Positions 1 through 7,789 of a DNA stretch of 64,000 bases are shown here, piece by piece. The notes under the pieces are model-generated. The model was not told the origin of the DNA. It worked only from the letters and a program-made list of their open reading frames with translations, and did no database searches. The number at the start of each line of letters is the position of its first letter. The first letter of the stretch is position 1. The translations under genes and the position numbers were made by a program. Origin of the DNA: an uncultured Lachnospiraceae bacterium (GTDB lineage: Bacteria; Bacillota; Clostridia; Lachnospirales; Lachnospiraceae); assembly GCA_934320845.1 (NCBI GenBank), contig CAKRFU010000003.1:127192-191191 (forward strand). The letters are read 5' to 3'.

Positions 1-1
1 A

Positions 2-418
2 ACACCGCTTGAAAATGTTCTGATCAGCAGCGCAATTGCAAATAAGGGAAAAATGATGGTACCGTATGTAGTTGACCACACTGAGAGTGATTCGGGAAAA
101 CAGGTAAAAAAATATTCGCCCAAATCAGTCGGGAAAATTATAGATAAAAGTGTTGCAGTGAGTGTTAAAAATCTTATGAAATCGGTTGTAAAAGACGGAA
201 CGGCTTCATCATTAAACAGATTTTCGTATAGAGTGGCAGGAAAAACCGGTTCAGCAGAATTTGATTCAAAAGGTACATCGCATGCGTGGTTTGTGGGGTT
301 CGCACCGGCGGACAATCCTAAAATAGCTGTGAGTATAGTTGTTGAGGGTGCCGGAACAGGAAGCAGATATGCGGTGCCGATAGCCGAAAAAATGTTTAGA
401 GAGTATCTCGGTGATTAA
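2..418 (+). CDS. Penicillin-binding protein, C-terminal end (partial)
   Basis: The reading frame is open from base 2 and the start lies before the window, so only about 138 residues of the transpeptidase domain are visible. The stretch TPLENVLISSAIANKGKM is the conserved block seen after the active site in class B penicillin-binding proteins, and AGKTGSAEF is the KTG box that lines the beta-lactam and peptide pocket, followed by HAWFVGFAP. The protein would cross-link peptidoglycan stem peptides outside the membrane. The SxxK and SxN motifs are off the left edge, so PbpA/FtsI-type subclass cannot be decided. It ends with GD and a TAA stop about 70 bases before the Nudix gene. Confidence 0.9.
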   Translation, partial: TPLENVLISSAIANKGKMMVPYVVDHTESDSGKQVKKYSPKSVGKIIDKSVAVSVKNLMKSVVKDGTASSLNRFSYRVAGKTGSAEFDSKGTSHAWFVGFAPADNPKIAVSIVVEGAGTGSRYAVPIAEKMFREYLGD

Positions 419-491
419 ATGTTCTTGCAAAGAGCTATCAAAAAGAGTATACTTATATAAGTATGTTCACGCACACCAAGGAGGAATTGCA

Positions 492-944
492 ATGATTGAA
501 GCAACGAGCTGTGGCGGCGTGGTGATTTTTAGAGGAAAGATTTTATTGCTCTACAAGAATTATAAACATCGATATGATGGCTGGGTTCTTCCGAAAGGGA
601 CAGTCGAAGCAGGAGAAGAGTACAAGCAGACTGCTTTAAGGGAAGTGAAAGAAGAAACAAGTGTGGCTGCCAGTATTATCAAATATGTTGGCAAGAGCCA
701 ATATACCTTTAACACACCGAATGACACAGTAGTAAAAGATGTACACTGGTATCTTATGATGGCGGACAGTTATCATAGCAAGCCTCAAAGAGAGGAATAT
801 TTTGTGGATTCAGGATATTACAAATATCATGAGGCATATCATTTGCTTAAATTTTCAAACGAAAAACAGATACTTGAAAAAGCGTACAGCGAGTATCTTG
901 ATTTGAAAAAAAGTAATTTGTGGGGAAGTCATAAATATTTTTAA
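492..944 (+). CDS. Nudix hydrolase, about 150 residues
   Basis: The protein carries a Nudix box beginning at GTVEAGEE and continuing to REVKEETSV, giving the Gx5Ex7REVxEE metal-binding helix; the usual glycine near the end is serine, a mild deviation. WVLPKG precedes the box as in many small MutT-like or Ap4A/NUDT2-like proteins. Such enzymes hydrolyse nucleoside diphosphates linked to another group; the substrate is not evident. The frame is open from 411, but the start at 492 is chosen because AAGGAGG lies 7 bases upstream and the conserved fold begins at CGGVVIF. The upstream 27 codons lack any ribosome site of their own. Confidence 0.85.
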   Translation: MIEATSCGGVVIFRGKILLLYKNYKHRYDGWVLPKGTVEAGEEYKQTALREVKEETSVAASIIKYVGKSQYTFNTPNDTVVKDVHWYLMMADSYHSKPQREEYFVDSGYYKYHEAYHLLKFSNEKQILEKAYSEYLDLKKSNLWGSHKYF

Positions 945-1028
945 AAAATTGTTTACTTGTCTGTGGTTGCAGTGCAGGTGTAAACGTAATTATACTTTTA
1001 AATAAATAGTTTTGATGGAACCATTTAC

Positions 1029-1057
1029 TTGACACAAGTTCTTAAAAGATATATAAT
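1029..1057 (+). promoter_or_regulatory. Sigma-A promoter of cheY
   Basis: TTGACA at 1029-1034 and TATAAT at 1052-1057 are separated by 17 bases, a perfect match to the housekeeping consensus. The cheY ribosome site lies about 115 bases downstream, so the transcript has a leader of roughly 120 bases in which I see no further structure. Confidence 0.8.
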
Positions 1058-1186
1058 CTAAGACAAGAATTGTAGTCAAAAAGGCTGACAAAAGAAAAGT
1101 TAGTTTTTGGGTGAATCATATTAAATGCCGTTTATTACTGAAAGGCTGATATGATTTGTTAATAATTTATGCAAGGGAGAATGACC

Positions 1187-1549
1187 ATGGGAAATAATAT
1201 TTTAGTTGTTGATGATGCGGCATTTATGCGCATGATGGTAAAGGATATTTTAACAAAAGGTGGTTACAATGTAGTTGGGGAAGCAGAGAATGGTGTAGTT
1301 GCTATTCAGAAATATACAGAATTGAAACCGGATTTAGTTACGCTTGATATCACTATGCCTGAGATGGATGGTATTCAGGCTTTGAAGAAGATTAAGGAAG
1401 CTGATGCCGGAGCAAATGTTATTATGTGTTCAGCAATGGGACAGCAGGCTATGGTTATAGAAGCTATTCAGAACGGGGCGAAAGACTTCATTGTAAAACC
1501 GTTCCAGGCAGACCGAGTTTTAGAGGCTGTTAAGAAAGTTATTGGTTAA
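1187..1549 (+). CDS. cheY: CheY-type single-domain response regulator
   Basis: This 120-residue protein is a bare receiver domain. The acidic pair VVDD is at residues 9-10, the phospho-acceptor Asp is in LDITMPEMDG at residue 54, and the conserved Lys is in FIVKPF near residue 104. The N-terminus ILVVDDAAFMRMM closely resembles chemotaxis CheY of Firmicutes. It should carry the signal from a CheA-type kinase to the flagellar switch, but no kinase or flagellar gene is adjacent, so it is an orphan with its own perfect promoter and terminator. Two upstream in-frame ATGs (1169, 1181) lie before or too near the AAGGGAGA ribosome site; ATG 1187 has the proper spacing. Confidence 0.88.
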   Translation: MGNNILVVDDAAFMRMMVKDILTKGGYNVVGEAENGVVAIQKYTELKPDLVTLDITMPEMDGIQALKKIKEADAGANVIMCSAMGQQAMVIEAIQNGAKDFIVKPFQADRVLEAVKKVIG

Positions 1550-1599
1550 AAATATCTACATAATTATTAATTATTATTAGTATTCCTATTGAAAATAAT

Positions 1600-1632
1600 C
1601 TGCCACATTTTGATTATGTGGCAGTTTCTTTT
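1600..1632 (+). terminator. Intrinsic terminator of cheY
   Basis: CTGCCACAT (1600-1608) pairs with ATGTGGCAG (1616-1624) across a 7-base loop and is followed by TTTCTTTT. Confidence 0.85.
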
Positions 1633-1680
1633 CAGGAAAAAAGTATCATTCGGGGATGAGTTGAAAAAAGAAAAAAGTTA

Positions 1681-1709
1681 TTGACATTTGAGTGGTTTAG
1701 TAGTATTAT
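1681..1709 (+). promoter_or_regulatory. Promoter of tRNA-Leu
   Basis: TTGACA at 1681-1686, a 17-base spacer and TATTAT at 1704-1709. The mature tRNA begins 25 bases after the -10 box, so the 5' leader is short. Confidence 0.75.
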
Positions 1710-1734
1710 ATCAGATGTTGTGGCAACGCAATAT

Positions 1735-1817
1735 GCACTAGTGGCGGAACGGCAGACGCAACGGACTCAAAATCCGTCGGGGGTGACCTCGTGAGGGTTC
1801 AAATCCCTCCTGGTGCA
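1735..1817 (+). tRNA. tRNA-Leu (anticodon CAA)
   Basis: The 83-base cloverleaf has acceptor arms GCACTAG and CTGGTGC with one G-U pair and discriminator A at 1817. The D-arm is GCGGAAC...GCAGACGC. The anticodon stem ACGGA/TCCGT encloses loop CTCAAAA, so the anticodon is CAA and reads UUG codons. A long variable arm (CGGGGGTGACCTCG) marks it as class II, and the T-arm is GAGGGTTCAAATCCCTC. The CCA end is not encoded. No integrase gene or duplicated tRNA end lies nearby. Confidence 0.95.
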
Positions 1818-1837
1818 TTTACATATTGAGAGATTAG

Positions 1838-1881
1838 AACTTGTGCATTAGAGTTTCTGCTTTGATGTTCAAGTTTTTTTT
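1838..1881 (+). terminator. Possible terminator after tRNA-Leu
   Basis: AACTTG (1838-1843) can pair with CAAGTT (1870-1875), followed by a run of eight T. The loop is long (26 bases) with only partial internal pairing, so this is a weak call. The rest of 1818-1925 is A+T-rich without other structure. Confidence 0.45.
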
Positions 1882-1925
1882 CGACTTGATTTGTGATAAT
1901 AGCAGTTATTTATTAAAAAAAATTA

Positions 1926-2023
1926 TTGATAAATGTTTTCAATAAGAAAAGCAATATACTGTAACTATCGTGTTGACATTGAAAAAAGCAATGTTATAAT
2001 AATCCTTGTTGATAAGTGTTTTC
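1926..2023 (+). repeat. 15-bp direct repeats flanking the nifS promoter
   Basis: TTGATAAATGTTTTC (1926-1940) and TTGATAAGTGTTTTC (2009-2023) differ at one position and lie 83 bp apart, close to eight helical turns, one upstream of the promoter and one just past the expected start of transcription. A third, weaker copy, TTGATAAGTTTTTTT, is at 3752-3766 between nifU and mnmA. The placement fits a regulator binding both sides of the promoter. The regulator is not known. Confidence 0.55.
1973..2000 (+). promoter_or_regulatory. Sigma-A promoter of nifS
   Basis: TTGACA at 1973-1978, a 16-base spacer and TATAAT at 1995-2000. The transcript start is expected near 2007, inside or next to the second 15-bp repeat, and the leader to nifS is about 80 bases. 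Confidence 0.75.
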
Positions 2024-2088
2024 GTTAAATAGAGAAAAACACTGGGATATATAAAATAAATCAATATGAGACAAAGGAGTGGACAAAT

Positions 2089-3270
2089 ATGAGTAAGTGT
2101 ATTTATATGGATAATGCAGCCACTACACAGGTATATCCTGAAGTATTTGAGGCTATGAAACCATATTTTACTGAGTTTTATGGAAATCCATCAAGTATAT
2201 ATAGTTTTGCAGGAAACAGCAAAAAAGCTGTTGAAGATTCAAGAAAGACTATTGCAGATTTTCTTGGTGCAAGAACAGAGGAAATTTATTTTACAGGCGG
2301 CGGAAGTGAGTCTGATAACTGGGCATTGAAAGCCACCGCTGATGCTTATGGGAATAAAGGAAAGCATATTATCACATCAAAGATAGAGCATCATGCTATT
2401 CTGCATACTTGTGAATATCTTGAGAAAAAGGGATTTGAAGTTACTTACCTTGATGTAGATGAAAATGGTTTTGTAAATCCTGACGATGTAGAGAAAGCAA
2501 TCAGACCGGATACTATTCTTATTTCAATCATGACAGCAAACAATGAGATTGGAACTATAGAGCCTATCGCAGAAATCGGAAAGATTGCCAAAGAGCATGG
2601 TGTATTATTCCACACAGATGCTGTTCAGGCATTTGGTCATATTCCTATGAATGTGGATGAGATGAACATTGACATGCTCAGTGCAAGTGGTCACAAGATA
2701 AACGGACCAAAGGGAATCGGTATTATGTACATTAGAAAAGGTGTAAAGATTGGTTCATTTGTTCACGGCGGAGCACAGGAAAGACAGAGAAGAGCAGGTA
2801 CTCATAATGTTCCGGGAATTGTCGGAATTGGAAAAGCTGTAGAACTTGCAAGAGACAACATGAAAGAGCGAATGGAATATGAGACAAAGCTCAGAGATCA
2901 TCTTATCAGCAGAGTTATGGAAGAAATTCCTTATGCAAAATTAAATGGTGATAAAGTTAAGAGACTTCCAAACAACGTAAATGTATGTTTTAGATTTATT
3001 GAGGGTGAGTCAATGCTTATATGGCTTGACCAGAATGGTGTTTGTGGTTCAAGTGGTTCTGCCTGTACGTCGGGTTCACTTGATCCCTCACATGTTTTAC
3101 TTGCCATCGGACTTCCACATGAGATAGCACACGGTTCTTTAAGACTTACATTATCAGAAAAGAATACTATGGAAGAAGTTGATTTTACAGTAGACATGCT
3201 TAAAGGAATTATAGAAAGACTTAGAAGCATGTCACCTCTTTACGAGGATTTTGTTAAGAATAATAAATAG
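2089..3270 (+). CDS. nifS: Cysteine desulfurase (NifS/IscS family)
   Basis: This PLP enzyme takes sulfur from cysteine as a persulfide and passes it to Fe-S scaffold or tRNA-thiolation partners, releasing alanine. At 393 residues it has normal length. MDNAATTQ near the N-terminus, the cofactor lysine in SASGHKINGPKG (Lys203), and the persulfide loop GSSGSACTSG with Cys326 are all present. The ATG follows AAAGGAGTGGACAAAT. nifU begins 27 bases downstream and mnmA follows, so the desulfurase probably supplies both Fe-S assembly and 2-thiouridine synthesis. In Bacillus subtilis the order cymR-yrvO-mnmA is comparable. The second active-loop Cys (319) is in the same segment. Confidence 0.95.
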   Translation: MSKCIYMDNAATTQVYPEVFEAMKPYFTEFYGNPSSIYSFAGNSKKAVEDSRKTIADFLGARTEEIYFTGGGSESDNWALKATADAYGNKGKHIITSKIEHHAILHTCEYLEKKGFEVTYLDVDENGFVNPDDVEKAIRPDTILISIMTANNEIGTIEPIAEIGKIAKEHGVLFHTDAVQAFGHIPMNVDEMNIDMLSASGHKINGPKGIGIMYIRKGVKIGSFVHGGAQERQRRAGTHNVPGIVGIGKAVELARDNMKERMEYETKLRDHLISRVMEEIPYAKLNGDKVKRLPNNVNVCFRFIEGESMLIWLDQNGVCGSSGSACTSGSLDPSHVLLAIGLPHEIAHGSLRLTLSEKNTMEEVDFTVDMLKGIIERLRSMSPLYEDFVKNNK

Positions 3271-3297
3271 ATAAGAGCAGAGAAATGGAGGCTTACT

Positions 3298-3741
3298 ATG
3301 TACAGTGAAAAAGTTATGGATCATTTCAACAATCCAAGAAATGTTGGAGAAATAGAAGATGCAAGTGGTGTAGGTACAGTTGGTAATGCAAAATGTGGTG
3401 ACATCATGAGAATGTACCTTGATATTGATGATAACGGAATCATTCAGGATGTAAAGTTCAAGACTTTTGGATGCGGTGCAGCAGTTGCGACAAGCAGTAT
3501 GGCAACAGAACTTGTAAAAGGAAAAACAGTTCAGGAGGCTTTGCAGGTTACAAACAAGGCAGTTATGGAAGCTCTTGATGGACTTCCACCGGTAAAAGTC
3601 CACTGTTCTCTTTTGGCGGAGGAAGCTATACATGCAGCTCTCTGGGATTATGCAGAAAAGAATGGTATCAAGATAGAAGGTCTTGAAAAGCCTGTAAATG
3701 ATATCAGCGAAAAGGAAGAAGCTCCGGAAGAAGAATATTAG
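3298..3741 (+). CDS. nifU: Fe-S cluster scaffold, NifU/IscU N-terminal type
   Basis: The 147-residue protein is the U-type scaffold on which a [2Fe-2S] cluster is built from sulfur delivered by NifS. The three ligand cysteines are visible in GNAKCGDIM (Cys33), FKTFGCGAA (Cys59) and VHCSLLAEEA (Cys103), as is the ligand Asp35. The last 12 residues are strongly acidic (SEKEEAPEEEY), beyond the usual IscU end. The gene follows nifS by 27 bases with AGAAATGGAGG as ribosome site, so the two are co-transcribed. It lacks the C-terminal NfU thioredoxin-like domain of full-length nitrogen-fixation NifU, so it serves general Fe-S assembly. Confidence 0.93.
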   Translation: MYSEKVMDHFNNPRNVGEIEDASGVGTVGNAKCGDIMRMYLDIDDNGIIQDVKFKTFGCGAAVATSSMATELVKGKTVQEALQVTNKAVMEALDGLPPVKVHCSLLAEEAIHAALWDYAEKNGIKIEGLEKPVNDISEKEEAPEEEY

Positions 3742-3958
3742 GAGTTATTCGTTGATAAGTTTTTTTAGTGCAATTTACAGAATGAACAAAAATATTCTTA
3801 AATCATAGTTTATGAGTAGGAATTGTGAAAATATATGGTCGTATTATGAGAGATAATGTGTTATCATTTAGTATAGATGCAGTTGTCTTTTGTGATACGG
3901 CTATTGTTGCTTTATAGAAAGATATGATACTTAAACATTTAATGAAAGGGTCAGATAT

Positions 3959-5035
3959 ATGAAAAAGAAAGTTGTTGTCGGAATGTCGGGTGGTGTTGAT
4001 TCATCGGTGGCAGCCTATTTATTAAAAGAACAGGGATATGAAGTAATTGGAGTAACCATGCAGATATGGCAGCAGGAAGATGCCTGCACTGTGGAGCATG
4101 AGGGTGGATGCTGTGGAATGTCGGCTGTGGAAGATGCGAGACGTGTGGCATCACAGCTTGATATACCGTATTATGTAATGAATTTCAGAGATGATTTTCA
4201 AAAGCATGTTATAGATTATTTTGTCGATGAATATAAGAAGGGACATACGCCAAATCCGTGCATAGCATGTAATAAGTATGTAAAATGGCAGTCACTTTTA
4301 CAGAGGTCTATGGAAATAGGAGCCGATTATATTGCAACGGGACATTATGCAAGAATAGTTAAGCTTGATAACGGAAGATACACAATAAAAATGTCTGCTA
4401 CAAAAAAGAAAGATCAGACATATGTATTATTTAATCTCAGTCAGGAACAGCTCAGCAGAACGCTTATGCCTGTTGGAGAATACAATAAAGACCAGATAAG
4501 AGAGATAGCAGAAAAAATAGGGCTTGAGGTTGCACATAAAAGTGACAGCCAGGACATTTGTTTTGTGCCTGATCATGACTATGCAGGTTTTATAGAGAGA
4601 GAGACAGGTAAAAAGAGTGTGCCTGGCAATTTCATTGATGAAAAGGGAAATATTCTTGGAGTGCACAAGGGTATAGAGCATTATACTATAGGACAGAGAA
4701 AAGGACTTGGACTTCCTTCAACTGAGCCTTATTATATAAATAAAATCTGTCCGGACACGAAGGAGATTGTGCTCGGTGACGGTCAGAGTGTATTTTCAGA
4801 TACTGTATATGCAGAAAACATAAATTATATGTCAATTGAAAATATAACAGAGCCAACAAGATTTATTGGAAAGATAAGATATGCACATCAAGGTTCGCCA
4901 TGTACGGTTTATCCTGAGAAGGACGGAAAGATAAAATGTGTATTTGACGAAAAACAGAGAGCCGTGACACCGGGGCAGGCTATAGTCTTTTATGATGGTG
5001 ATGTGATAGCAGCAGGAGGCTGGATAACAGCATAA
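3959..5035 (+). CDS. mnmA: tRNA-specific 2-thiouridylase MnmA
   Basis: MnmA adenylates and thiolates U34 of Lys, Glu and Gln tRNAs. The 358-residue protein has the ATP PP-loop SGGVDSS (residues 10-16), the nucleophile Cys101 in PNPCIACN, and the second catalytic cysteine in SDSQDICF (Cys201), which receives sulfur ultimately from the desulfurase. The C-terminal beta-barrel includes GQRKGLGLP. ATG 3959 follows AAAGGGTCAG. The gap of 217 bases after nifU contains a third copy of the 15-bp nifS repeat and a TAGGAATT half-site at 3817-3824, so mnmA may have its own promoter, although I see no clear -35/-10 pair. Confidence 0.95.
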   Translation: MKKKVVVGMSGGVDSSVAAYLLKEQGYEVIGVTMQIWQQEDACTVEHEGGCCGMSAVEDARRVASQLDIPYYVMNFRDDFQKHVIDYFVDEYKKGHTPNPCIACNKYVKWQSLLQRSMEIGADYIATGHYARIVKLDNGRYTIKMSATKKKDQTYVLFNLSQEQLSRTLMPVGEYNKDQIREIAEKIGLEVAHKSDSQDICFVPDHDYAGFIERETGKKSVPGNFIDEKGNILGVHKGIEHYTIGQRKGLGLPSTEPYYINKICPDTKEIVLGDGQSVFSDTVYAENINYMSIENITEPTRFIGKIRYAHQGSPCTVYPEKDGKIKCVFDEKQRAVTPGQAIVFYDGDVIAAGGWITA

Positions 5036-5063
5036 TAAAAATAATATTGAAAAATATATATAT

Positions 5064-5101
5064 TTCCTATTGACAAAGTAGGAATAGGAGTGTATTATAA
5101 T
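5064..5101 (+). promoter_or_regulatory. Promoter with Rrf2-type operator for the Cys leader and metY-cysK
   Basis: TTGACA at 5070-5075 and TATTAT at 5093-5098 are 17 bases apart. Inverted arms TTCCTA (5064-5069) and TAGGAA (5079-5084) enclose the -35 box. The 23 bases 5063-5085 match the element over the -35 box of the nearby Rrf2-family gene (8298 down to 8276) at 16 of 23 positions. Repressor binding here would block RNA polymerase. The site form resembles Rrf2-family (CymR/IscR) operators. Confidence 0.7.
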
Positions 5102-5166
5102 TTTTGTCAGCAAATCATACTAAGGTAATATGAAATATATGACAAGTAGAATATGGAGGAGACTAT

Positions 5167-5256
5167 ATGACTTATAGGCGAGTGTTTATCGACTATACAA
5201 TGAAAGATAGTCGAATGTGCAGTTTTAAATGGTGGCATGATTATTGTTGCTGCTGA
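5167..5256 (+). CDS. Cysteine-rich leader peptide (29 codons) ahead of metY
   Basis: A short gene starts at ATG 5167, eight bases or so after the strong ribosome site GGAGGAG, and encodes 29 residues whose last four are Tyr-Cys-Cys-Cys directly before TGA, using TGT TGC TGC; another Cys codon is at position 18. It lies between the promoter at 5070-5098 and the O-acetylhomoserine sulfhydrylase gene. Consecutive codons of one amino acid at the end of a leader are the mark of translation-coupled attenuation, here sensing charged tRNA-Cys. Inside the gene TCGACTAT (5189-5196) and ATAGTCGA (5207-5214) form a perfect 8-bp hairpin. No clear terminator follows, so the output step is unclear. Confidence 0.75.
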   Translation: MTYRRVFIDYTMKDSRMCSFKWWHDYCCC

Positions 5257-5352
5257 TTATTTATTATAATTTTTAGAAATAGAATGAAGTTGTAAATTAA
5301 AATCAGAATATAAAAACAGATAAATAGAATTTAATTTTTGGAGGACATATAT

Positions 5353-6660
5353 ATGAGTAAGAAAGCAAGAGCAGATAGAAATTTTAAATTTGAAACATTA
5401 CAGTTACATGTTGGTCAGGAAACGGCAGATTCAGTTACAGATGCAAGAGCAGTTCCTATTTATCAGACATCATCTTATGTATTCCACAATTCACAGCATG
5501 CGGCAGACAGATTTGGTCTTAAAGATGCAGGTAACATTTATGGAAGACTTACAAATCCTACGGAGGACGTTTTTGAAAAGAGAATTGCAGCACTTGAAGG
5601 TGGTGTGGCAGCGCTTGCAGTTGGTTCAGGTGCGGCAGCAGTTACATACACTATTCAGAACCTTGCACTTGCAGGTGACCACATCGTAGCAGCAAAGAAC
5701 ATTTATGGTGGAACATATAATCTTCTTGCACACACACTTGTAGATTATAACATTGAGACAACATTTGTTGACCCACTTGACCCTTCGGCTTTTGAAGCAG
5801 CTATCAAGGATAATACAAAGGCACTTTATATTGAGGCTCTTGGAAATCCAAATTCAGAAGTTGCAGATATCGAGGCAATTGCAAAGATTGCACATGCACA
5901 CAAGATTCCGCTTGTTATTGACAGCACATTTGCAACACCTTACCTTCTTCGTCCACTTGAATACGGTGCAGATATTGTAGTTCATTCAGCTACTAAGTTT
6001 ATCGGTGGTCATGGAACTACAATCGGTGGTGTTATCGTAGACGGAGGAAAATTTGACTGGAAAGCATCAGGCAAATTTCCACAGCTTACAGAGCCAAACC
6101 CAAGTTATCATGGAATCAGCTTTGCCGATGCAGCAGGCCCTGCAGCTTTTGTTACAAGAATAAGAGCTATTCTTCTTCGTGATACAGGTGCTACTATTTC
6201 ACCAATCCATTCATGGATATTCCTTCAGGGACTTGAGACATTATCACTTCGTGTAGAGAGACATGTGGAAAATGCATTAAAGGTTATAGATTACTTAAAG
6301 AAGCAGCCACTTGTAGAGGCTATTCACCATCCATCAGTATCTGAAGACCCTGAACAGCAGCGTCTTTACAAAAAATATTTCCCTAATGGCGGCGGTTCTA
6401 TATTCACATTTGAGATTAAGGGTGATGCAGAGAAAGCAAAAGAATTTATTGATAATCTTGAACTTTTCTCACTTCTTGCAAATGTTGCAGATGTTAAATC
6501 ACTTGTTATTCATCCTGCATCTACAACTCATGCAGAGCTTAACGAAGAGGAACTTGCAGATCAGGGTATTAAGCCAAATACTATCAGACTTTCAATTGGA
6601 ACAGAAAACATTGATGATATAATTGAAGATCTTGACGAAGCATTTAAGGCAGTTCAGTAG
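5353..6660 (+). CDS. metY: O-acetylhomoserine aminocarboxypropyltransferase (MetY type)
   Basis: A 435-residue Cys/Met-metabolism PLP enzyme. It would combine O-acetylhomoserine (or O-acetylserine) with sulfide to make homocysteine (or cysteine). The start fits [12 protein letters not shown], typical of this family; [10 protein letters not shown] and the PLP lysine in [12 protein letters not shown] (Lys215) are visible, as is the C-terminal [12 protein letters not shown]. Length and the extended insert after residue 230 favour the O-acetylhomoserine sulfhydrylase branch over cystathionine gamma-synthase. ATG 5353 is chosen for TTGGAGGACATATAT; an ATG five codons earlier overlaps that site. 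It is followed 44 bases on by cysK, and is preceded by the Cys leader. Confidence 0.9.
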   Translation: MSKKARADRNFKFETLQLHVGQETADSVTDARAVPIYQTSSYVFHNSQHAADRFGLKDAGNIYGRLTNPTEDVFEKRIAALEGGVAALAVGSGAAAVTYTIQNLALAGDHIVAAKNIYGGTYNLLAHTLVDYNIETTFVDPLDPSAFEAAIKDNTKALYIEALGNPNSEVADIEAIAKIAHAHKIPLVIDSTFATPYLLRPLEYGADIVVHSATKFIGGHGTTIGGVIVDGGKFDWKASGKFPQLTEPNPSYHGISFADAAGPAAFVTRIRAILLRDTGATISPIHSWIFLQGLETLSLRVERHVENALKVIDYLKKQPLVEAIHHPSVSEDPEQQRLYKKYFPNGGGSIFTFEIKGDAEKAKEFIDNLELFSLLANVADVKSLVIHPASTTHAELNEEELADQGIKPNTIRLSIGTENIDDIIEDLDEAFKAVQ

Positions 6661-6704
6661 AAATAAATAAAACATAATATAGATATAATAGGAGGATTAT
6701 TATC

Positions 6705-7637
6705 ATGGCAAATATATATAAAGGTGCACTTGGACTTATCGGAAACACACCACTTGTAGAACTTACACATATTGAGAAGGCATTTGGTCTTGAAGCAAAA
6801 ATTCTTGCAAAACTTGAGTATTTCAATCCAGCAGGAAGTGTAAAAGACAGAATTGCAAAAGAGATGATAGAAGATGCAGAGGAAAAAGGTCTTTTAAAAG
6901 AGGGCTCAACGATTATCGAGCCTACATCAGGAAATACAGGTATCGGTCTTGCAGCCATTGCAGCAGCAAAGGGATACAGAATTATAATTGTACTTCCGGA
7001 GACTATGAGTATTGAGCGTAGAAATATTATCAAGGCGTACGGTGCTGAGCTTGTACTTACAGATGGAACAAAGGGAATGAAAGGTGCTATCGCAAAGGCA
7101 GAGGAACTTGCAAAAGAGATAGAGAACAGTTTTATACCTGGTCAGTTTGAAAATCCTGCAAACCCAGCAGCACATAAAAAGACAACAGGTCCTGAAATTT
7201 GGAATGATACAGACGGAAATGTAGATGCATTTGTAGCCGGTGTAGGAACAGGTGGAACTCTTACAGGAGTAGGCCAGTACCTTAAAGCAAAGAAGTCAGA
7301 TGTAGAAGTAATTGCAGTAGAGCCTGAGACATCACCTGTATTGTCACAGGGACACGCAGGAGCACATAAGATTCAGGGAATCGGTGCAGGATTCGTTCCA
7401 AAGACACTTAACACAGAAGTTTATAATGAAGTTCTTACTATAAAGGATGACGATGCATTCAAATACAGCAAGGCAATCGCAAAAGAGGAGGGTATTCTTG
7501 TAGGAATATCATCAGGTGCAGCACTTGCAGCAGCTATTGAATATGCTAAGAGAGCAGAGAATAAGGGTAAAAACATTGTTGTATTATTACCGGACAGCGG
7601 TGACAGATATTATTCAACATCATTATTTACAGAGTAA
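6705..7637 (+). CDS. cysK: Cysteine synthase A (O-acetylserine sulfhydrylase)
   Basis: CysK makes cysteine from O-acetylserine and sulfide. The 310-residue protein shows the cofactor lysine in NPAGSVKDR (Lys47), the substrate loop TSGNTGIGLA, the phosphate-binding loop GTGGTLTGVG, and GISSGAALAAA near the C-terminus. It follows metY by 44 bases with AGGAGG, and a strong terminator lies 56 bases after its stop, so metY-cysK behind the Cys leader form one unit. In Bacillus and Staphylococcus CysK also acts as the sensor partner of the Rrf2-family repressor CymR; the Rrf2 gene here faces it across the terminator. Confidence 0.95.
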   Translation: MANIYKGALGLIGNTPLVELTHIEKAFGLEAKILAKLEYFNPAGSVKDRIAKEMIEDAEEKGLLKEGSTIIEPTSGNTGIGLAAIAAAKGYRIIIVLPETMSIERRNIIKAYGAELVLTDGTKGMKGAIAKAEELAKEIENSFIPGQFENPANPAAHKKTTGPEIWNDTDGNVDAFVAGVGTGGTLTGVGQYLKAKKSDVEVIAVEPETSPVLSQGHAGAHKIQGIGAGFVPKTLNTEVYNEVLTIKDDDAFKYSKAIAKEEGILVGISSGAALAAAIEYAKRAENKGKNIVVLLPDSGDRYYSTSLFTE

Positions 7638-7692
7638 TTTTTAGTGAGAATATTGTTGATATGGCAAAAAAAGTAAACAGATAATAAATAAT

Positions 7693-7750
7693 AAAAAGAT
7701 ATTAAATCATGGAAATAGAGATTTTCCTGTTTTAATATCTTTTTGTTTTA
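7693..7750. terminator. Bidirectional terminator between cysK and the Rrf2 gene
   Basis: AAAAAGATATTAAA (7693-7706) pairs perfectly with TTTAATATCTTTTT (7731-7744), with T-runs on both strands. It would stop cysK transcripts on the plus strand and the Rrf2-family transcript on the minus strand. Confidence 0.9.
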
Positions 7751-7789
7751 CTGAAAATTAGAAATTGTAAAATTAAAAAATATAAATTA

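Noticed and set aside
847..1035. 62-codon minus-strand frame after the Nudix gene
   Set aside because: It is in an A+T-rich space over the end of the Nudix gene, with no ribosome site or conserved features.
1735..1817. tRNA-Leu as the attachment site of the conjugative element
   Set aside because: The element begins 43 kb away after lysS, and no integrase or duplicated tRNA end is found near the tRNA.
5257..5352. Rho-independent attenuator after the Cys leader
   Set aside because: I looked for a GC-containing hairpin with a T-run between the leader stop and metY; only A+T-rich sequence with a five-T run is present.
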